Made by a program: the position numbers and the translations under genes. This document shows, piece by piece, positions 17,909-26,974 of a DNA stretch of 64,000 nucleotides. The DNA comes from Acetatifactor muris (lineage in GTDB: Bacteria; Bacillota; Clostridia; Lachnospirales; Lachnospiraceae): positions 111,574-175,573 of the forward strand of contig NZ_JANJZD010000011.1 of assembly GCF_024623325.1 (NCBI RefSeq). The letters are read 5' to 3'. The notes below the pieces were generated by a model. The model saw only the letters and a list, made by a program, of their open reading frames with translations. It had not been told where the DNA came from and searched no databases. Position 1 is the stretch's first letter. Every line of letters starts with the position of its first letter.

Positions 17909-19441
17909 ATGAAACTTGTATTACTCATCATCTATTTCGCAGTATTGGTTGGCATAGGTCTCTATTGTCGCAAGCATTCCACCGATGTCAACGGCTTTGT
18001 ACTGGGCGGACGTTCTGTGGGCCCATGGCTGACTGCATTCGCCTATGGTACTTCCTATTTCTCGGCGGTTGTGTTCGTGGGTTACGCCGGACAGTTCGGC
18101 TGGAAATACGGCATTGCCGCCACCTGGGCGGGAATTGGAAATGCCATTATCGGCTCCCTGCTGGCCTGGGCGATACTGGGACGCAGAACACGCATTATGA
18201 CCCAGCATCTGAACTCAGCCACCATGCCGCAGTTTTTCGGGGAACGTTTCGGAAGCCGCTCCCTTAAAATCGGCGCTTCCGTAATCATTTTCATCTTCCT
18301 GATTCCGTATACTGCCTCACTGTATAACGGTCTGTCAAGGCTTTTCGGAATGGCATTCAACATTGATTATTCTGTCTGCATTATTCTCATGGCCGTACTG
18401 ACAGCAATCTACGTCATTGCAGGCGGCTACATGGCCACTGCCATCAATGATTTCATTCAGGGCATCATCATGTTGGGCGGTATCGTTACCATTATCGCCG
18501 CCGTCTTAAAAAGCAAAGGCGGTTTCATGACAGCGCTGGACAGCCTGGCAAAAGTCACAGACGAAGCTGTCTCTTCAACGCCGGGCACGTTCTCCTCATT
18601 CTTTGGCCCGGACCCGCTGAATCTGCTGTTTGTGGTCATTCTTACCTCTCTGGGCACCTGGGGGCTGCCGCAGATGGTACAGAAATTCTATGCGATAAAA
18701 AATGAGGCGTCTATTAAAAAAGGCACCATCATCTCTACCCTCTTTGCCCTGGTTGTAGCCGGCGGCTGCTATTTTCTGGGTGGATTCGGCAGATTATTCT
18801 CCGATCAGGTAGATATCGCCGCGGACGGCTTCGACGCCATCATTCCCGCTATGCTGTCCGGGTTATCTCCCCTGCTGATTTCGCTGGTGGTGATTCTGGT
18901 TCTGTCGGCCTCCATGTCCACTCTTTCCTCCCTGGTCATGGCCTCCAGTTCCACCTTGACGATTGACTTTATCAAAGAATTGTTCCGCAAAGACATGAGT
19001 GAGAAAAAGCAGGTACTATGTATGCGTGCCCTGATTGTTGTATTTATCGCCATCTCCTCTGTTCTCGCTCTGATTCAGTATAAAAGTGCCGTAACCTTTA
19101 TCGCCCAGCTGATGGGCGTGTCATGGGGCGCCCTGGCCGGATCGTTTCTGGCTCCCTTCCTGTACTCGCTTTATTCCAGAAGAGTCACCAGAGCATCCTG
19201 CTGGGTCTGTTTCCTGTTCAGCTCCGTTCTGATGGTAGCCAACATTTTCTTCCGGCCTTCCTTCCCGGAGATTATGCAGTCCCCTATCAACTGTGGCGCT
19301 ATCGCTATGCTGGCAGGTCTGGTAATTGTTCCGATTGTCAGCCTTTTCACGCCGAAGCCGGATCAGAATCTGGTAAACAGCGCTTTCGCCTGCTATGAAA
19401 AGAAGACGGAGGTAGCTCAGAAAACGGCACTGAACAATTGA
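17909..19441 (+). CDS. Sodium:solute symporter (SSS family)
   Basis: 510-residue polytopic membrane protein with about 13 hydrophobic segments. The N-terminus (LIIYFAVLVGIGLYCRKHS), the GGRSVGPWLTAFAYGTSYFSAVVFVGYAG block and SASMSTLSSLVMASSS are characteristic of PutP/SGLT-fold symporters, in which the first helix and the Ser-rich helix 8 supply the sodium site. The ATG at 17909 follows AGAAGGAG; an upstream TTG at 17876 is in frame but lacks a site. The substrate is not evident. It precedes the coiled-coil gene by 35 bp and probably shares a transcript with it. Confidence 0.88.
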   Translation: MKLVLLIIYFAVLVGIGLYCRKHSTDVNGFVLGGRSVGPWLTAFAYGTSYFSAVVFVGYAGQFGWKYGIAATWAGIGNAIIGSLLAWAILGRRTRIMTQHLNSATMPQFFGERFGSRSLKIGASVIIFIFLIPYTASLYNGLSRLFGMAFNIDYSVCIILMAVLTAIYVIAGGYMATAINDFIQGIIMLGGIVTIIAAVLKSKGGFMTALDSLAKVTDEAVSSTPGTFSSFFGPDPLNLLFVVILTSLGTWGLPQMVQKFYAIKNEASIKKGTIISTLFALVVAGGCYFLGGFGRLFSDQVDIAADGFDAIIPAMLSGLSPLLISLVVILVLSASMSTLSSLVMASSSTLTIDFIKELFRKDMSEKKQVLCMRALIVVFIAISSVLALIQYKSAVTFIAQLMGVSWGALAGSFLAPFLYSLYSRRVTRASCWVCFLFSSVLMVANIFFRPSFPEIMQSPINCGAIAMLAGLVIVPIVSLFTPKPDQNLVNSAFACYEKKTEVAQKTALNN

Positions 19442-19476
19442 ATACAATTCACGGCAGCTATAAAGGGGAAATCAAA

Positions 19477-19866
19477 ATGACAGTACAGGAAAATGAAATG
19501 ATTCAGAACACAGAAAAGAAGAGTCTCATATCCATGCTCCAATCTGCGGAGGAGACCTTCAAACTGCTCCGTCAGCAGCAGGATCAGCTTTTGAAACAGG
19601 AGGTTTTGCTGGCCGAAAAAGATGTGGAACTGGCAAAAGTCAAATCTGCACTGGCAGAGAAAACCATGGAGCTGGCAAAAGTCAGAACACTCCTTGCCGA
19701 TAAGGACATGGAACTGGTAAAAGCAAAAGCAGGCCTTTCTGAAAAGGATACGGCTCTGTTCGGGGCCAAAGCGGCACTGGCGGAAAAAGATGCCCGTATC
19801 GCCGCGCTTGTTTCTGAATCGGAAAAATGGAAGCAGTCTTCAACCCTGACCCGCTTTTTTCAGTGA
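19477..19866 (+). CDS. Coiled-coil protein made of 14-residue repeats
   Basis: 129 residues, no signal peptide or membrane helix, unrecognised. From about residue 45 it consists of five consecutive 14-residue (double heptad) units with the pattern LAEKDxELAKVKxA, predicting a long regular coiled coil. The ATG at 19477 has AAAGGGG upstream; the in-frame ATG at 19438 overlaps the symporter stop and lacks a site. It ends in a tail-to-tail overlap of 27 bp with the ECF-type gene. Function is unknown; placement suggests cotranscription with the symporter. Confidence 0.7.
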   Translation: MTVQENEMIQNTEKKSLISMLQSAEETFKLLRQQQDQLLKQEVLLAEKDVELAKVKSALAEKTMELAKVRTLLADKDMELVKAKAGLSEKDTALFGAKAALAEKDARIAALVSESEKWKQSSTLTRFFQ

Positions 19867-20370
19867 TATCAGCACCGGCAGCGCCACAATTCCTCCCAGT
19901 AACGCTGTGACAAGCTGCGGAACGGAAAACATCCCCGAAATCACAGTGGCCTGGGGTTCTGGCAGTTTCAAAAGCAGGGGCACCGCAATCTTCACAATTC
20001 CCAGATACAGCACCAGAAATTTGACTGCCGCCGCTCCAATCACTGCCGCTGTCCGTGCGGCATAAAGCGAAATTCCCCGCAGTCTGCCCAGGAAATGCCA
20101 GGCAGTCACAAGAGAAATATTCCCTGCTGCAATAAAGGGAATCAGGCTCCAGAGCGGCCCTATCCCCAGCAGCTTCGCCATGACAGGGGAAACCACGGCA
20201 GCAAATACGCCTGACCAAAGTCCCCCTGTCACAGCGGCAATAATTAAGACGGCATTGACCAGTGTTCCGGTGACAATCGTGTTCCCCAGCCCCGCGGTAA
20301 CTGCCTGTATCACTACCAGCAGTGCTGTCAAAGCTGCTGTATAAGTAATCCGTAATGTTTTCGATTTCAT
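19840..20370 (-). CDS. ECF-transporter S-component-like membrane protein
   Basis: 176 residues, almost entirely hydrophobic, with five or six membrane helices and small-residue-rich segments (AALTALLVVIQAVTAG, GLWSGVFAAVVSPVMAKLLGIGPLW) reminiscent of substrate-binding S components of energy-coupling factor vitamin transporters. No EcfA/EcfT genes are nearby, so it would use a shared module encoded elsewhere. ATG 20370 is chosen; GGAGG lies about 14 bases upstream and an in-frame GTG at 20391 is the alternative. The vitamin substrate cannot be deduced. Confidence 0.6.
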   Translation of the reverse strand: MKSKTLRITYTAALTALLVVIQAVTAGLGNTIVTGTLVNAVLIIAAVTGGLWSGVFAAVVSPVMAKLLGIGPLWSLIPFIAAGNISLVTAWHFLGRLRGISLYAARTAAVIGAAAVKFLVLYLGIVKIAVPLLLKLPEPQATVISGMFSVPQLVTALLGGIVALPVLISLKKAGQG

Positions 20371-20490
20371 GTTGTCGTCTGGTTCCTCCACATCTGCAGG
20401 CTGTCTCCTCTGTGCCGCAAATATTTCTGTTTCCAGTTCAGCTTACCACAGGCGCCGATTCTTTGCAATATCCAACCTGCCAACTTACCG

Positions 20491-22665
20491 TCAGCTGTTG
20501 AATTCCCACTGATAAGCCCTGTACTCTCCCATTTCCACAGGTATGGGAAGCCCTGCCTCCATCAACGCGGAACCGTAATATTTCTTCCCGGAAGCAGTAT
20601 CCTCATACAGCCTGTCCGCCTTCAGCCCCCGCAGTTTCACATAGCTCACTGTCATGTTCCCATGGTTTTCCAGCATCACCACATTCAGCAGTGCATGGTT
20701 CCCCTCCTCCGCCACGAACATCCAGGCTCCGAAATCGTCCTGAAAAGGATTGGACAACCGATAATAGTCCCCTGTCCGGATCAGATCTGCGTATTTCTTA
20801 TACTGCCGGACCTGTTCCTTTACGGTCTCCTTCTCCTCTTCCGTCAGCTTTCCCGGGTCAAGTTCATAGCCGAAAGTGCCGGCCATGGCCACCACACCTC
20901 TCGTTTTCAGACTGATACAGCGGCCTGTCTGATGGTTGGGCACTGCGGACACGTGAGCCCCCACCGCGGAAGCAGGATAAAAAAAGGATGTCCCATACTG
21001 AATCCGCACCCGGTCCGCAGCATCCGTATTGTCGCTGCACCAGATCTGGGGCGTGTAATACAGCATACCTGCGTCAAATCTTCCGCCGCCCCCGCTGCAG
21101 CCCTCAATCAGAATATCCGGATATCTGGCAGTCATCTTTTCCAGAAAGTCGTATACACCCAACACATAGTCATACAGGACCTTTCCCTGTGGCTTTTCCA
21201 TGGAGTACACATCGGAAATACTCCGATTCATATCCCATTTCACATACTCGATATTTCCCTGATCCAGAATATCGCAGATTCGGTCAAAGACATAGCTGCG
21301 CACATCCTTCCGGGAGAAATCCAGCACCAGCTGGTTCCTGCCCCGAACCGGCTTCCTTCCCGGAACACGCATAGCCCAGTCAGGATGCGCTCTGTTCAGT
21401 TCGCTGTCCTCGGAGACCATCTCCGGTTCAATCCAGATACCGAACTTCACTCCCCGGGCATTCACCCTCTCAATCATTTCTCCCAGCGTGCAGCCCAGCT
21501 TCTTCTCGTTTACCTGCCAGTCTCCCAGCCCGCTGTTGTCATCCTCTCTCTTTCCAAACCATCCGTCATCCATGACCACCATATCGATTCCCAGCCCGGC
21601 AGCATCCTCCGCCAGCCTGACAATGGTCTCACCGTCAAAGTCAAAATAGGCCGCCTCCCAGCTGTTGAGAAGAACCGGCCGGGTCTGATGAGCAAATTTC
21701 CCCCGGCAGATATGATTCCTGATACAGCGCTGGAACATATTCGACAGTTTTCCCAGTCCCTGGTCCGTATATCCCAGAATAGTCTCCGGAACCGGCAATG
21801 TCTCACCCGTCTTCAGCGGATAATGGAATAAATCTTCCTGCAGCCCCATCAGCACTCTGGTCTGTCCGAACTGGTCCTTCTCCGCCTCACACAGGAAGTT
21901 CCCGCTGTAGACAAACACACAGCCATAGCAGCTTCCACTGTCCTCCGTGGTATCCCGTCCCGCCAGAATCACCGCCGGATTATATTGGTGGCTGGAGGTT
22001 CCCCTGCGGCTTCCAATGGAAAAACAGCCGTGTTCCACCTTTGTCCTCTGGAAATTGCGCTCCATGGCATGCCTTCCGTAAAATGTCAGCAGGTCATACT
22101 CTCCTGTGACAAAGTCCAGACAGACTGAAGCCGCCTTCTCCACAGTTATCTCACTGCTGCCCTTGTTGCCGATTACAGCCCCTCGTGTGATAATATCTTC
22201 CTTTGGCAGCACCCCGTACAGCAACCGGACCTGTACCTTGCTCACCGGATCCTCCAGCAGAATCTCCAGTGTCTCGGCTTCTTCCCTGGACGCAGACACT
22301 GCCGGAAGCCCGGGCAGGGCATACTTTCCCTTTTTTATCTCATATCCTGCATAACGCAGATCACAGCATTCAGAGCCGTCTGCTCCCCGAATGACAATGG
22401 CGCTGTTCCGGTAATCTCCGGTCCCCAGATCCGGATATTCTCTGGGCAGTGCATCCATGGAATAGGTTCTGTCCGCGCCCACATCGAAAGGATTCCCCGA
22501 GAATCCCCTGTCAAGATAGGTGAGAAGATAATCCATCTCTCCGGATATCTTTCCGCCATAATACAGATGCAGCAGAAAGCCGAAATCATCCACTTTCATC
22601 TGATAAGTCGTATTCTCCGTCTGTAATGTAAATATGCGCTTTTCACTTTGATAACTAATTGCCAT
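20491..22665 (-). CDS. Alpha-galactosidase, glycoside hydrolase family 36
   Basis: 724-residue retaining alpha-galactosidase that removes terminal alpha-1,6-galactose from raffinose-family sugars or galactomannan fragments. No signal peptide, so it acts in the cytoplasm. Landmarks are VVMDDGWFGKR in the barrel, nucleophile Asp478 in KWDMNRS and acid/base Asp548 in CSDNTDAADR, the same arrangement as the well-studied tetrameric Geobacillus enzymes. ATG 22665 has AGGTGG upstream. It sits downstream of a sugar ABC importer, separated by a strong terminator, with its own candidate promoter. Confidence 0.95.
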   Translation of the reverse strand: MAISYQSEKRIFTLQTENTTYQMKVDDFGFLLHLYYGGKISGEMDYLLTYLDRGFSGNPFDVGADRTYSMDALPREYPDLGTGDYRNSAIVIRGADGSECCDLRYAGYEIKKGKYALPGLPAVSASREEAETLEILLEDPVSKVQVRLLYGVLPKEDIITRGAVIGNKGSSEITVEKAASVCLDFVTGEYDLLTFYGRHAMERNFQRTKVEHGCFSIGSRRGTSSHQYNPAVILAGRDTTEDSGSCYGCVFVYSGNFLCEAEKDQFGQTRVLMGLQEDLFHYPLKTGETLPVPETILGYTDQGLGKLSNMFQRCIRNHICRGKFAHQTRPVLLNSWEAAYFDFDGETIVRLAEDAAGLGIDMVVMDDGWFGKREDDNSGLGDWQVNEKKLGCTLGEMIERVNARGVKFGIWIEPEMVSEDSELNRAHPDWAMRVPGRKPVRGRNQLVLDFSRKDVRSYVFDRICDILDQGNIEYVKWDMNRSISDVYSMEKPQGKVLYDYVLGVYDFLEKMTARYPDILIEGCSGGGGRFDAGMLYYTPQIWCSDNTDAADRVRIQYGTSFFYPASAVGAHVSAVPNHQTGRCISLKTRGVVAMAGTFGYELDPGKLTEEEKETVKEQVRQYKKYADLIRTGDYYRLSNPFQDDFGAWMFVAEEGNHALLNVVMLENHGNMTVSYVKLRGLKADRLYEDTASGKKYYGSALMEAGLPIPVEMGEYRAYQWEFNS

Positions 22666-22704
22666 AACTTTTGTCTTACCACCTTTTCACAATTGGATAG
22701 TAAC

Positions 22705-22733
22705 ATTTTAACTAAATTTTCAGCTCTCCGCAA
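22705..22733 (-). promoter_or_regulatory. Candidate promoter for the alpha-galactosidase gene
   Basis: Minus-strand TTGCGG (22728-22733), 17-bp spacer, TAAAAT (22705-22710), just after the terminator of the importer operon. Confidence 0.5.
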
Positions 22734-22734
22734 G

Positions 22735-22768
22735 TGAAAAAATGGCCGGCCTTTCTCGGGCCGGCCGC
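22735..22768 (-). terminator. Rho-independent terminator after the sugar importer operon
   Basis: GGCCGGCC (22744-22751) pairs with GGCCGGCC (22759-22766) around a 7-nt loop, followed on the minus strand by ATTTTTT. Confidence 0.9.
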
Positions 22769-22846
22769 GTAAGGTTCCTGTTCATTCCATACACAGTACC
22801 CCCGAAAATTTCCTTCACTGTAAATGCAGATTTCACATTTTCCTGT

Positions 22847-23692
22847 TTACTTCACCGCTCCGTTTGTCACGCCGTTCAGAATCTGTTTCTGACAGATCAG
22901 ATAGAAGATCAGAATCGGAATCAGCGAAAGCAGATAGGATGCAAACGCCAGGTTATAGTTTGTGCCGAACTGGGACTGGAAATTCAGCTGTGCCAGCGGC
23001 AGCGTATTCTGTCCGGAGCCCGCCATAATGATCAGGGGAGTCATCACGTCATTCCAGACAGCCAGTGCGGTGATAACTGCAACAGTGGCATGCATGGGTC
23101 CCATGATGGGAAAGATAATACTCCAGTAAGTCCTCCAGGTGGAAGCACCGTCCACTCTGGCCGCTTCCTCCAGGGCAATGGGAATATTTACCAGGTATCC
23201 GGAATACAACATCACATTCATGGGCATGTAGAACACTACATACAGAATGATAACACCGGCCCAGTTGGCCAGATGCAGCTCTGCCGTCTGCTTTGCCAGA
23301 GGCATCATCAGAATGGCAAAAGGAACGAACATACCGCTGACGATAAAAAGGTATACGAAACTGTAAAATTTGCTCTTCGCCTTATTTCTTCCCAGTGCAT
23401 AGCCCATCAGGGAATGAATGGCTACCGACAGTACAATAGTGGTCACGGAAATCAGAAGACTGTTCCCCAGAGAGCGCCAGAAATCAGTCACCCTCATGGC
23501 CTCTCTGAAATTATCCAGACTCCAGGTCTTTGGCAGAGACAGGATGCCTCCGATGCTGTTCGTCATCTCCGAAGGCTGCTTAAAGGCAATCACGATGGTC
23601 ATATACAAGGGGAATATAATCGTGGAAAGCCCCAGAATCAGCAGGATCATAACGGTTTTGTTCGGTTTACCAATTGTGGATGTATGTTTCAT
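22847..23692 (-). CDS. Carbohydrate ABC transporter permease (MalG/MsmG type)
   Basis: 281 residues with six membrane helices. The EAA loop reads EEAARVDGASTWRTYWSIIFPIMGP, the docking site for the shared ATPase (MsmK/MsmX type), which is not encoded here. It overlaps the upstream permease gene by 4 bp (ATGA), showing translational coupling. Together with its two neighbours it makes a CUT1-family oligosaccharide importer; the downstream alpha-galactosidase suggests alpha-galactosides such as raffinose or melibiose as cargo, which is inference. Confidence 0.92.
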   Translation of the reverse strand: MKHTSTIGKPNKTVMILLILGLSTIIFPLYMTIVIAFKQPSEMTNSIGGILSLPKTWSLDNFREAMRVTDFWRSLGNSLLISVTTIVLSVAIHSLMGYALGRNKAKSKFYSFVYLFIVSGMFVPFAILMMPLAKQTAELHLANWAGVIILYVVFYMPMNVMLYSGYLVNIPIALEEAARVDGASTWRTYWSIIFPIMGPMHATVAVITALAVWNDVMTPLIIMAGSGQNTLPLAQLNFQSQFGTNYNLAFASYLLSLIPILIFYLICQKQILNGVTNGAVK

Positions 23693-24555
23693 AGCTGCTC
23701 CTCCTTCGAACCGGAAAATTTCATCTGGGCAACGGAAATAATAACTATCACGATAAAGAACACCACTGCGTTGGCACTCTGGAATCCGAATTGTCCTCCT
23801 GACACACCATTATTGTAAATCAGGTAAGAAATGGATTCTGTACTCTGGGAGGGCCCCCCCTTAGTCAATGCCACAATCTGATCGAATACCATCAGGAAAT
23901 TCTTCACACTGAGCACCATGTTGATGGAGAAAAACGGGATAATCAGCGGGAAGGTCAGGTGCTTGAACTGCTTCCACCCTGTGGCGCCGTCCAGGCCGCC
24001 GGCTTCATATACATCCTCGGGCACTGTCTGCAGTCCCGAAATATAAATGATGGTGTTCATGGCAATAGCCTGCCATGCACATACGATCATAACCCCGATC
24101 CAGGCTTTGCCGGGGCTGGACAGGATACTGGTGCTCAGAGACTTGATTCCGGTCATGTCCGCCAGGGCCGGAATAATATATGTAAAAAAGTAATTGAAAA
24201 TATAACCTACAACCAGAGAGCCAAGAATATTGGGCAGAAAGTACGCTCCCCGGAAAAAGCCTTTCGCTCTGATCTTGCTGTTCAGACCCAGCGCCAGAAT
24301 CAGGCTGAGCACATTTACCACAATGGTGGTCACCACAGCCAGCTTAATGGTAAACCAATAAGATTTTCCTACCCTGGCATCCGTAAATAAGTCCATGTAA
24401 TTGCGGAACCCTACCCAGTCATACTTACCGAATCCTCTGAAATTGGTGAAGCTGTACACTACACCTCGAATCAGGGGGATGGTATTAAAGCAGACAAACA
24501 AAGCCAGAATCGGTATGGTAATCAGTAAAAATGTTCTCTTTCTATCATTTTTCAT
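23689..24555 (-). CDS. Carbohydrate ABC transporter permease (MalF/MsmF type)
   Basis: 288 residues, six membrane helices, EAA loop as EAGGLDGATGWKQFKHLTFPLI. It starts 27 bp after the binding-protein gene with GAGAGGAGAAG upstream. It is the heterodimer partner of the 22847 permease in the same operon. Confidence 0.92.
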   Translation of the reverse strand: MKNDRKRTFLLITIPILALFVCFNTIPLIRGVVYSFTNFRGFGKYDWVGFRNYMDLFTDARVGKSYWFTIKLAVVTTIVVNVLSLILALGLNSKIRAKGFFRGAYFLPNILGSLVVGYIFNYFFTYIIPALADMTGIKSLSTSILSSPGKAWIGVMIVCAWQAIAMNTIIYISGLQTVPEDVYEAGGLDGATGWKQFKHLTFPLIIPFFSINMVLSVKNFLMVFDQIVALTKGGPSQSTESISYLIYNNGVSGGQFGFQSANAVVFFIVIVIISVAQMKFSGSKEEQL

Positions 24556-24582
24556 CGTCTCTTCTCCTCTCCCTCACAGTTT

Positions 24583-25857
24583 TCAATGACTTTGTTCATA
24601 ATCCTGCACCATGCGGATGATATCCCTGTTGTACCGCTGCCAGTTCGTATCAAAAATCGTGAGGAAATTGTCCACATCCTTCTCAATCAGGAAGGTCTGA
24701 AGCAACGCATCCACCGACATCTCCGAGGGATAGTAATGGTCCTGATAGTCCGTCATATTCCCCTCTTCGATAAAGGGAAGCATTCCGTCCAGCATGGAGG
24801 CAAGCTGAAATTCTCCATTTTTGCAGGGAACCGCATTCTGTGCGTCTATATACTGCTGCAGATTCTCATCCGCCAACAGAAAATCCAGAACTTCATATGC
24901 CGCTTCTCTGTTCTCACAGCCTTCCATAATACAGAATCCCAGGTCAATTCCAGAGTTCAGCGTTCTGTCCTCTTTCGCATTGCTGGCCGGCATGACAAAG
25001 GAATCAATATTCAGATCCGGATTCACGGACAGAATCTGAGGCGTCGCATAGCTTCCGATAGGGTACATAGCGGATTCTCCCCTGGCAAAAGCGGTACATG
25101 CGTCATTGTATCCATAGGCAAAAGGGTCATCCGGTCCATAGGGCAGCAGCTGCACATATTTCTCTGCCAGCTCTCGGTATTGATCGGTAAAGGTGGTCTC
25201 TCCCCTGTTCACCTGCTTTGCCGTATCCGAAGGCGCCAGCTCCACTGCCATGGCATTCCAGGGAGCCAGACAGGTCCAGGTATCCTTGAAGCCAAAATAA
25301 AATGGAAGAATTCCTTCCGCTTTGATATCTTCGCACAGCTGAATCATTTCATCCCAGGTCTCGGGAATCTCCCAGTTATGCTCTGCGAACATATCTCTGT
25401 TGTACAGAATGCCGGCTGCATTGGCCACATAGGGTACAATATAGGTTCCATCTGTGGGTACCAGCTCCAGCGACTCGGCAATTTCCAGGTAACCGGAATT
25501 GATATTCTTCAATCCCTCATAATCGGAAATATCCGTCAGAATCTCAGCGTCCACAAAATAGGAATAATTAATATCACCGCCGATTCCTATGATGTCCGGA
25601 TAATCCTCTCTGATGAACCTGGTCTTCAGGATTGTCATCGCATCATTCGGCGAGCTGATAGTCAGGTGAATATTGTCGTGCGTGGCGTTGAACGCCTCCT
25701 CCACCGTCTCAAAATAGTTCGCCGCTTCCGGTTTGTACTGGACAATTTCGATCTGAATCTTCCCATCGTCCCCGTTGCTGCCGCAGCCCGCAAGAGAGAA
25801 TGCAGCCGCCGTACAGCATAGTGCAAGACCCGCACATTTTGCTTTCTTTCCTTTCAT
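24583..25857 (-). CDS. Sugar ABC transporter substrate-binding lipoprotein (MsmE-like)
   Basis: 424 residues with a lipoprotein signal ending in SLAGCGSNGDDGK, so it is tethered to the outer face of the membrane by the lipobox Cys. The body fits the family 1 solute-binding fold (ANYFETVEEAFNATHDNIHLT, then NRDMFAEHNWEIPETWDEM). It is the first gene of the importer operon, divergent from an AraC regulator. ATG 25857 has GAAGGAGAAGATGCC upstream. Confidence 0.93.
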   Translation of the reverse strand: MKGKKAKCAGLALCCTAAAFSLAGCGSNGDDGKIQIEIVQYKPEAANYFETVEEAFNATHDNIHLTISSPNDAMTILKTRFIREDYPDIIGIGGDINYSYFVDAEILTDISDYEGLKNINSGYLEIAESLELVPTDGTYIVPYVANAAGILYNRDMFAEHNWEIPETWDEMIQLCEDIKAEGILPFYFGFKDTWTCLAPWNAMAVELAPSDTAKQVNRGETTFTDQYRELAEKYVQLLPYGPDDPFAYGYNDACTAFARGESAMYPIGSYATPQILSVNPDLNIDSFVMPASNAKEDRTLNSGIDLGFCIMEGCENREAAYEVLDFLLADENLQQYIDAQNAVPCKNGEFQLASMLDGMLPFIEEGNMTDYQDHYYPSEMSVDALLQTFLIEKDVDNFLTIFDTNWQRYNRDIIRMVQDYEQSH

Positions 25858-25933
25858 GGCATCTTCTCCTTCATTTTAGTTCCGCAGCCAGACTCCCAGG
25901 CTGCTGTTTGATTTTTGGTAAAATTATCTTAAC

Positions 25934-25987
25934 ATACCATTATGCTATTAGAAATATCAGTATTTTTGTTTTTTTATACCATTATGC
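25934..25987. promoter_or_regulatory. Pair of 12-bp direct repeats, probable AraC operator
   Basis: ATACCATTATGC occurs exactly at 25934-25945 and 25976-25987, 42 bp apart centre to centre, which is four helical turns. The pair lies between the AraC-type gene and the importer operon it presumably controls, in an otherwise A/T-rich gap. Confidence 0.6.
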
Positions 25988-26005
25988 ATCTTTTCTGTTT
26001 TATAT

Positions 26006-26035
26006 TTGAAGTCTGCAAGCATTTTGGTATATAAT
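26006..26035 (+). promoter_or_regulatory. Promoter for the AraC-family regulator
   Basis: Plus-strand TTGAAG (26006-26011), 18-bp spacer, perfect TATAAT (26030-26035), followed within 20 bp by the GAGGTGG site of the gene. The short leader and the repeat at 25976 next to the promoter suggest autoregulation. Confidence 0.65.
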
Positions 26036-26053
26036 AAGATTTGAGGTGGGTTT

Positions 26054-26896
26054 ATGAGCGAAGTAATCTTTTCCGTATTTCCAAGTGAAAATTTTATCGA
26101 TCTGGGACTGTATCAGTTCGGCTGGGAACAATGCGATCCCGCTCATTCCTTTGGTCCGGCTGCCAGGAATCATTATCTCTTCCACCTGTGTCTCTCCGGC
26201 ACAGGCAGGCTGATTGCGGCCAACGGCAAAGGAGAAGATCTGGAATATCAGATTAAAAGCGGCCAGGGTTTCATGCTGTTCCCCAATCAGGTATGTACTT
26301 ATATTGCTGACCGGGATCTTCCATGGGAATATGTATGGCTGGAATTCGACGGACTGCGGGCAAAAGAGGCTGTGGAGCTGGCAGGACTTACCCAGGACTG
26401 TCCCGTTTACAAAGCGCGCTATAAAGATATATATGAGAATATGAAGTCAGAAATGCTGTACATTATCAATCATAAGGACGAATCCCCCTTTCACCTGATC
26501 GGGCATCTCTATCTGTTTATGGACGGCTTTGTCCGTTCTTCCACTGCCGCACAGATCAGCAAGGGAAACCGCCTCCGGGATTTCTATATCAAGGAAGCCT
26601 TTGCTTTCATTGAGCAGAACTTTCAGAACGATATCTCCGTGGAGGATATCGCGGCTGCCTGCGGCCTGAACCGAAGCTATTTCGGGAAAATATTCCATGA
26701 GACCATGGGAAAGACACCTCAGGAATTCCTCATCACTTATCGCATGACCAAAGCCACGGAACTTCTAAAGCTCACAGACCTGTCCGTCGCGGACATCGGA
26801 AATGTAGTGGGGTATCCCAATCAGCTGCATTTCTCCAGAGCTTTTAAAAATGTATATGGGGTTTCGCCGAGACAATGGCGGAATGAACACAAATAA
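26054..26896 (+). CDS. AraC-family transcriptional regulator of the sugar importer
   Basis: 280 residues: an N-terminal cupin-like sugar-sensing domain (about 15-150) and two C-terminal helix-turn-helix motifs in ISVEDIAAACGLNRSYFGKIF and LSVADIGNVVGYPNQLHFSRAFK. It resembles MsmR/RafR-type activators of alpha-galactoside or multiple-sugar operons. The divergent placement against the importer, with direct repeats between, supports local control. Confidence 0.9.
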   Translation: MSEVIFSVFPSENFIDLGLYQFGWEQCDPAHSFGPAARNHYLFHLCLSGTGRLIAANGKGEDLEYQIKSGQGFMLFPNQVCTYIADRDLPWEYVWLEFDGLRAKEAVELAGLTQDCPVYKARYKDIYENMKSEMLYIINHKDESPFHLIGHLYLFMDGFVRSSTAAQISKGNRLRDFYIKEAFAFIEQNFQNDISVEDIAAACGLNRSYFGKIFHETMGKTPQEFLITYRMTKATELLKLTDLSVADIGNVVGYPNQLHFSRAFKNVYGVSPRQWRNEHK

Positions 26897-26900
26897 AATC

Positions 26901-26930
26901 AGGGGGCTATCTATTTCCCGACAGCCCCCT
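26901..26930. terminator. Stem-loop between convergent genes
   Basis: AGGGGGCT (26901-26908) pairs with AGCCCCCT (26923-26930) in the gap between the AraC gene and the convergent Uma2 gene. It lacks a clear T run, so it may be a weak bidirectional terminator. Confidence 0.5.
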
Positions 26931-26974
26931 GTGCGGATGAATCTACATGTAAAACAAGGCAGCTAAGAACAGGC

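Noticed and set aside
20662..21831. Long plus-strand frame opposite the GH36 gene
   Set aside because: Antisense shadow; the minus-strand frame has complete catalytic motifs.
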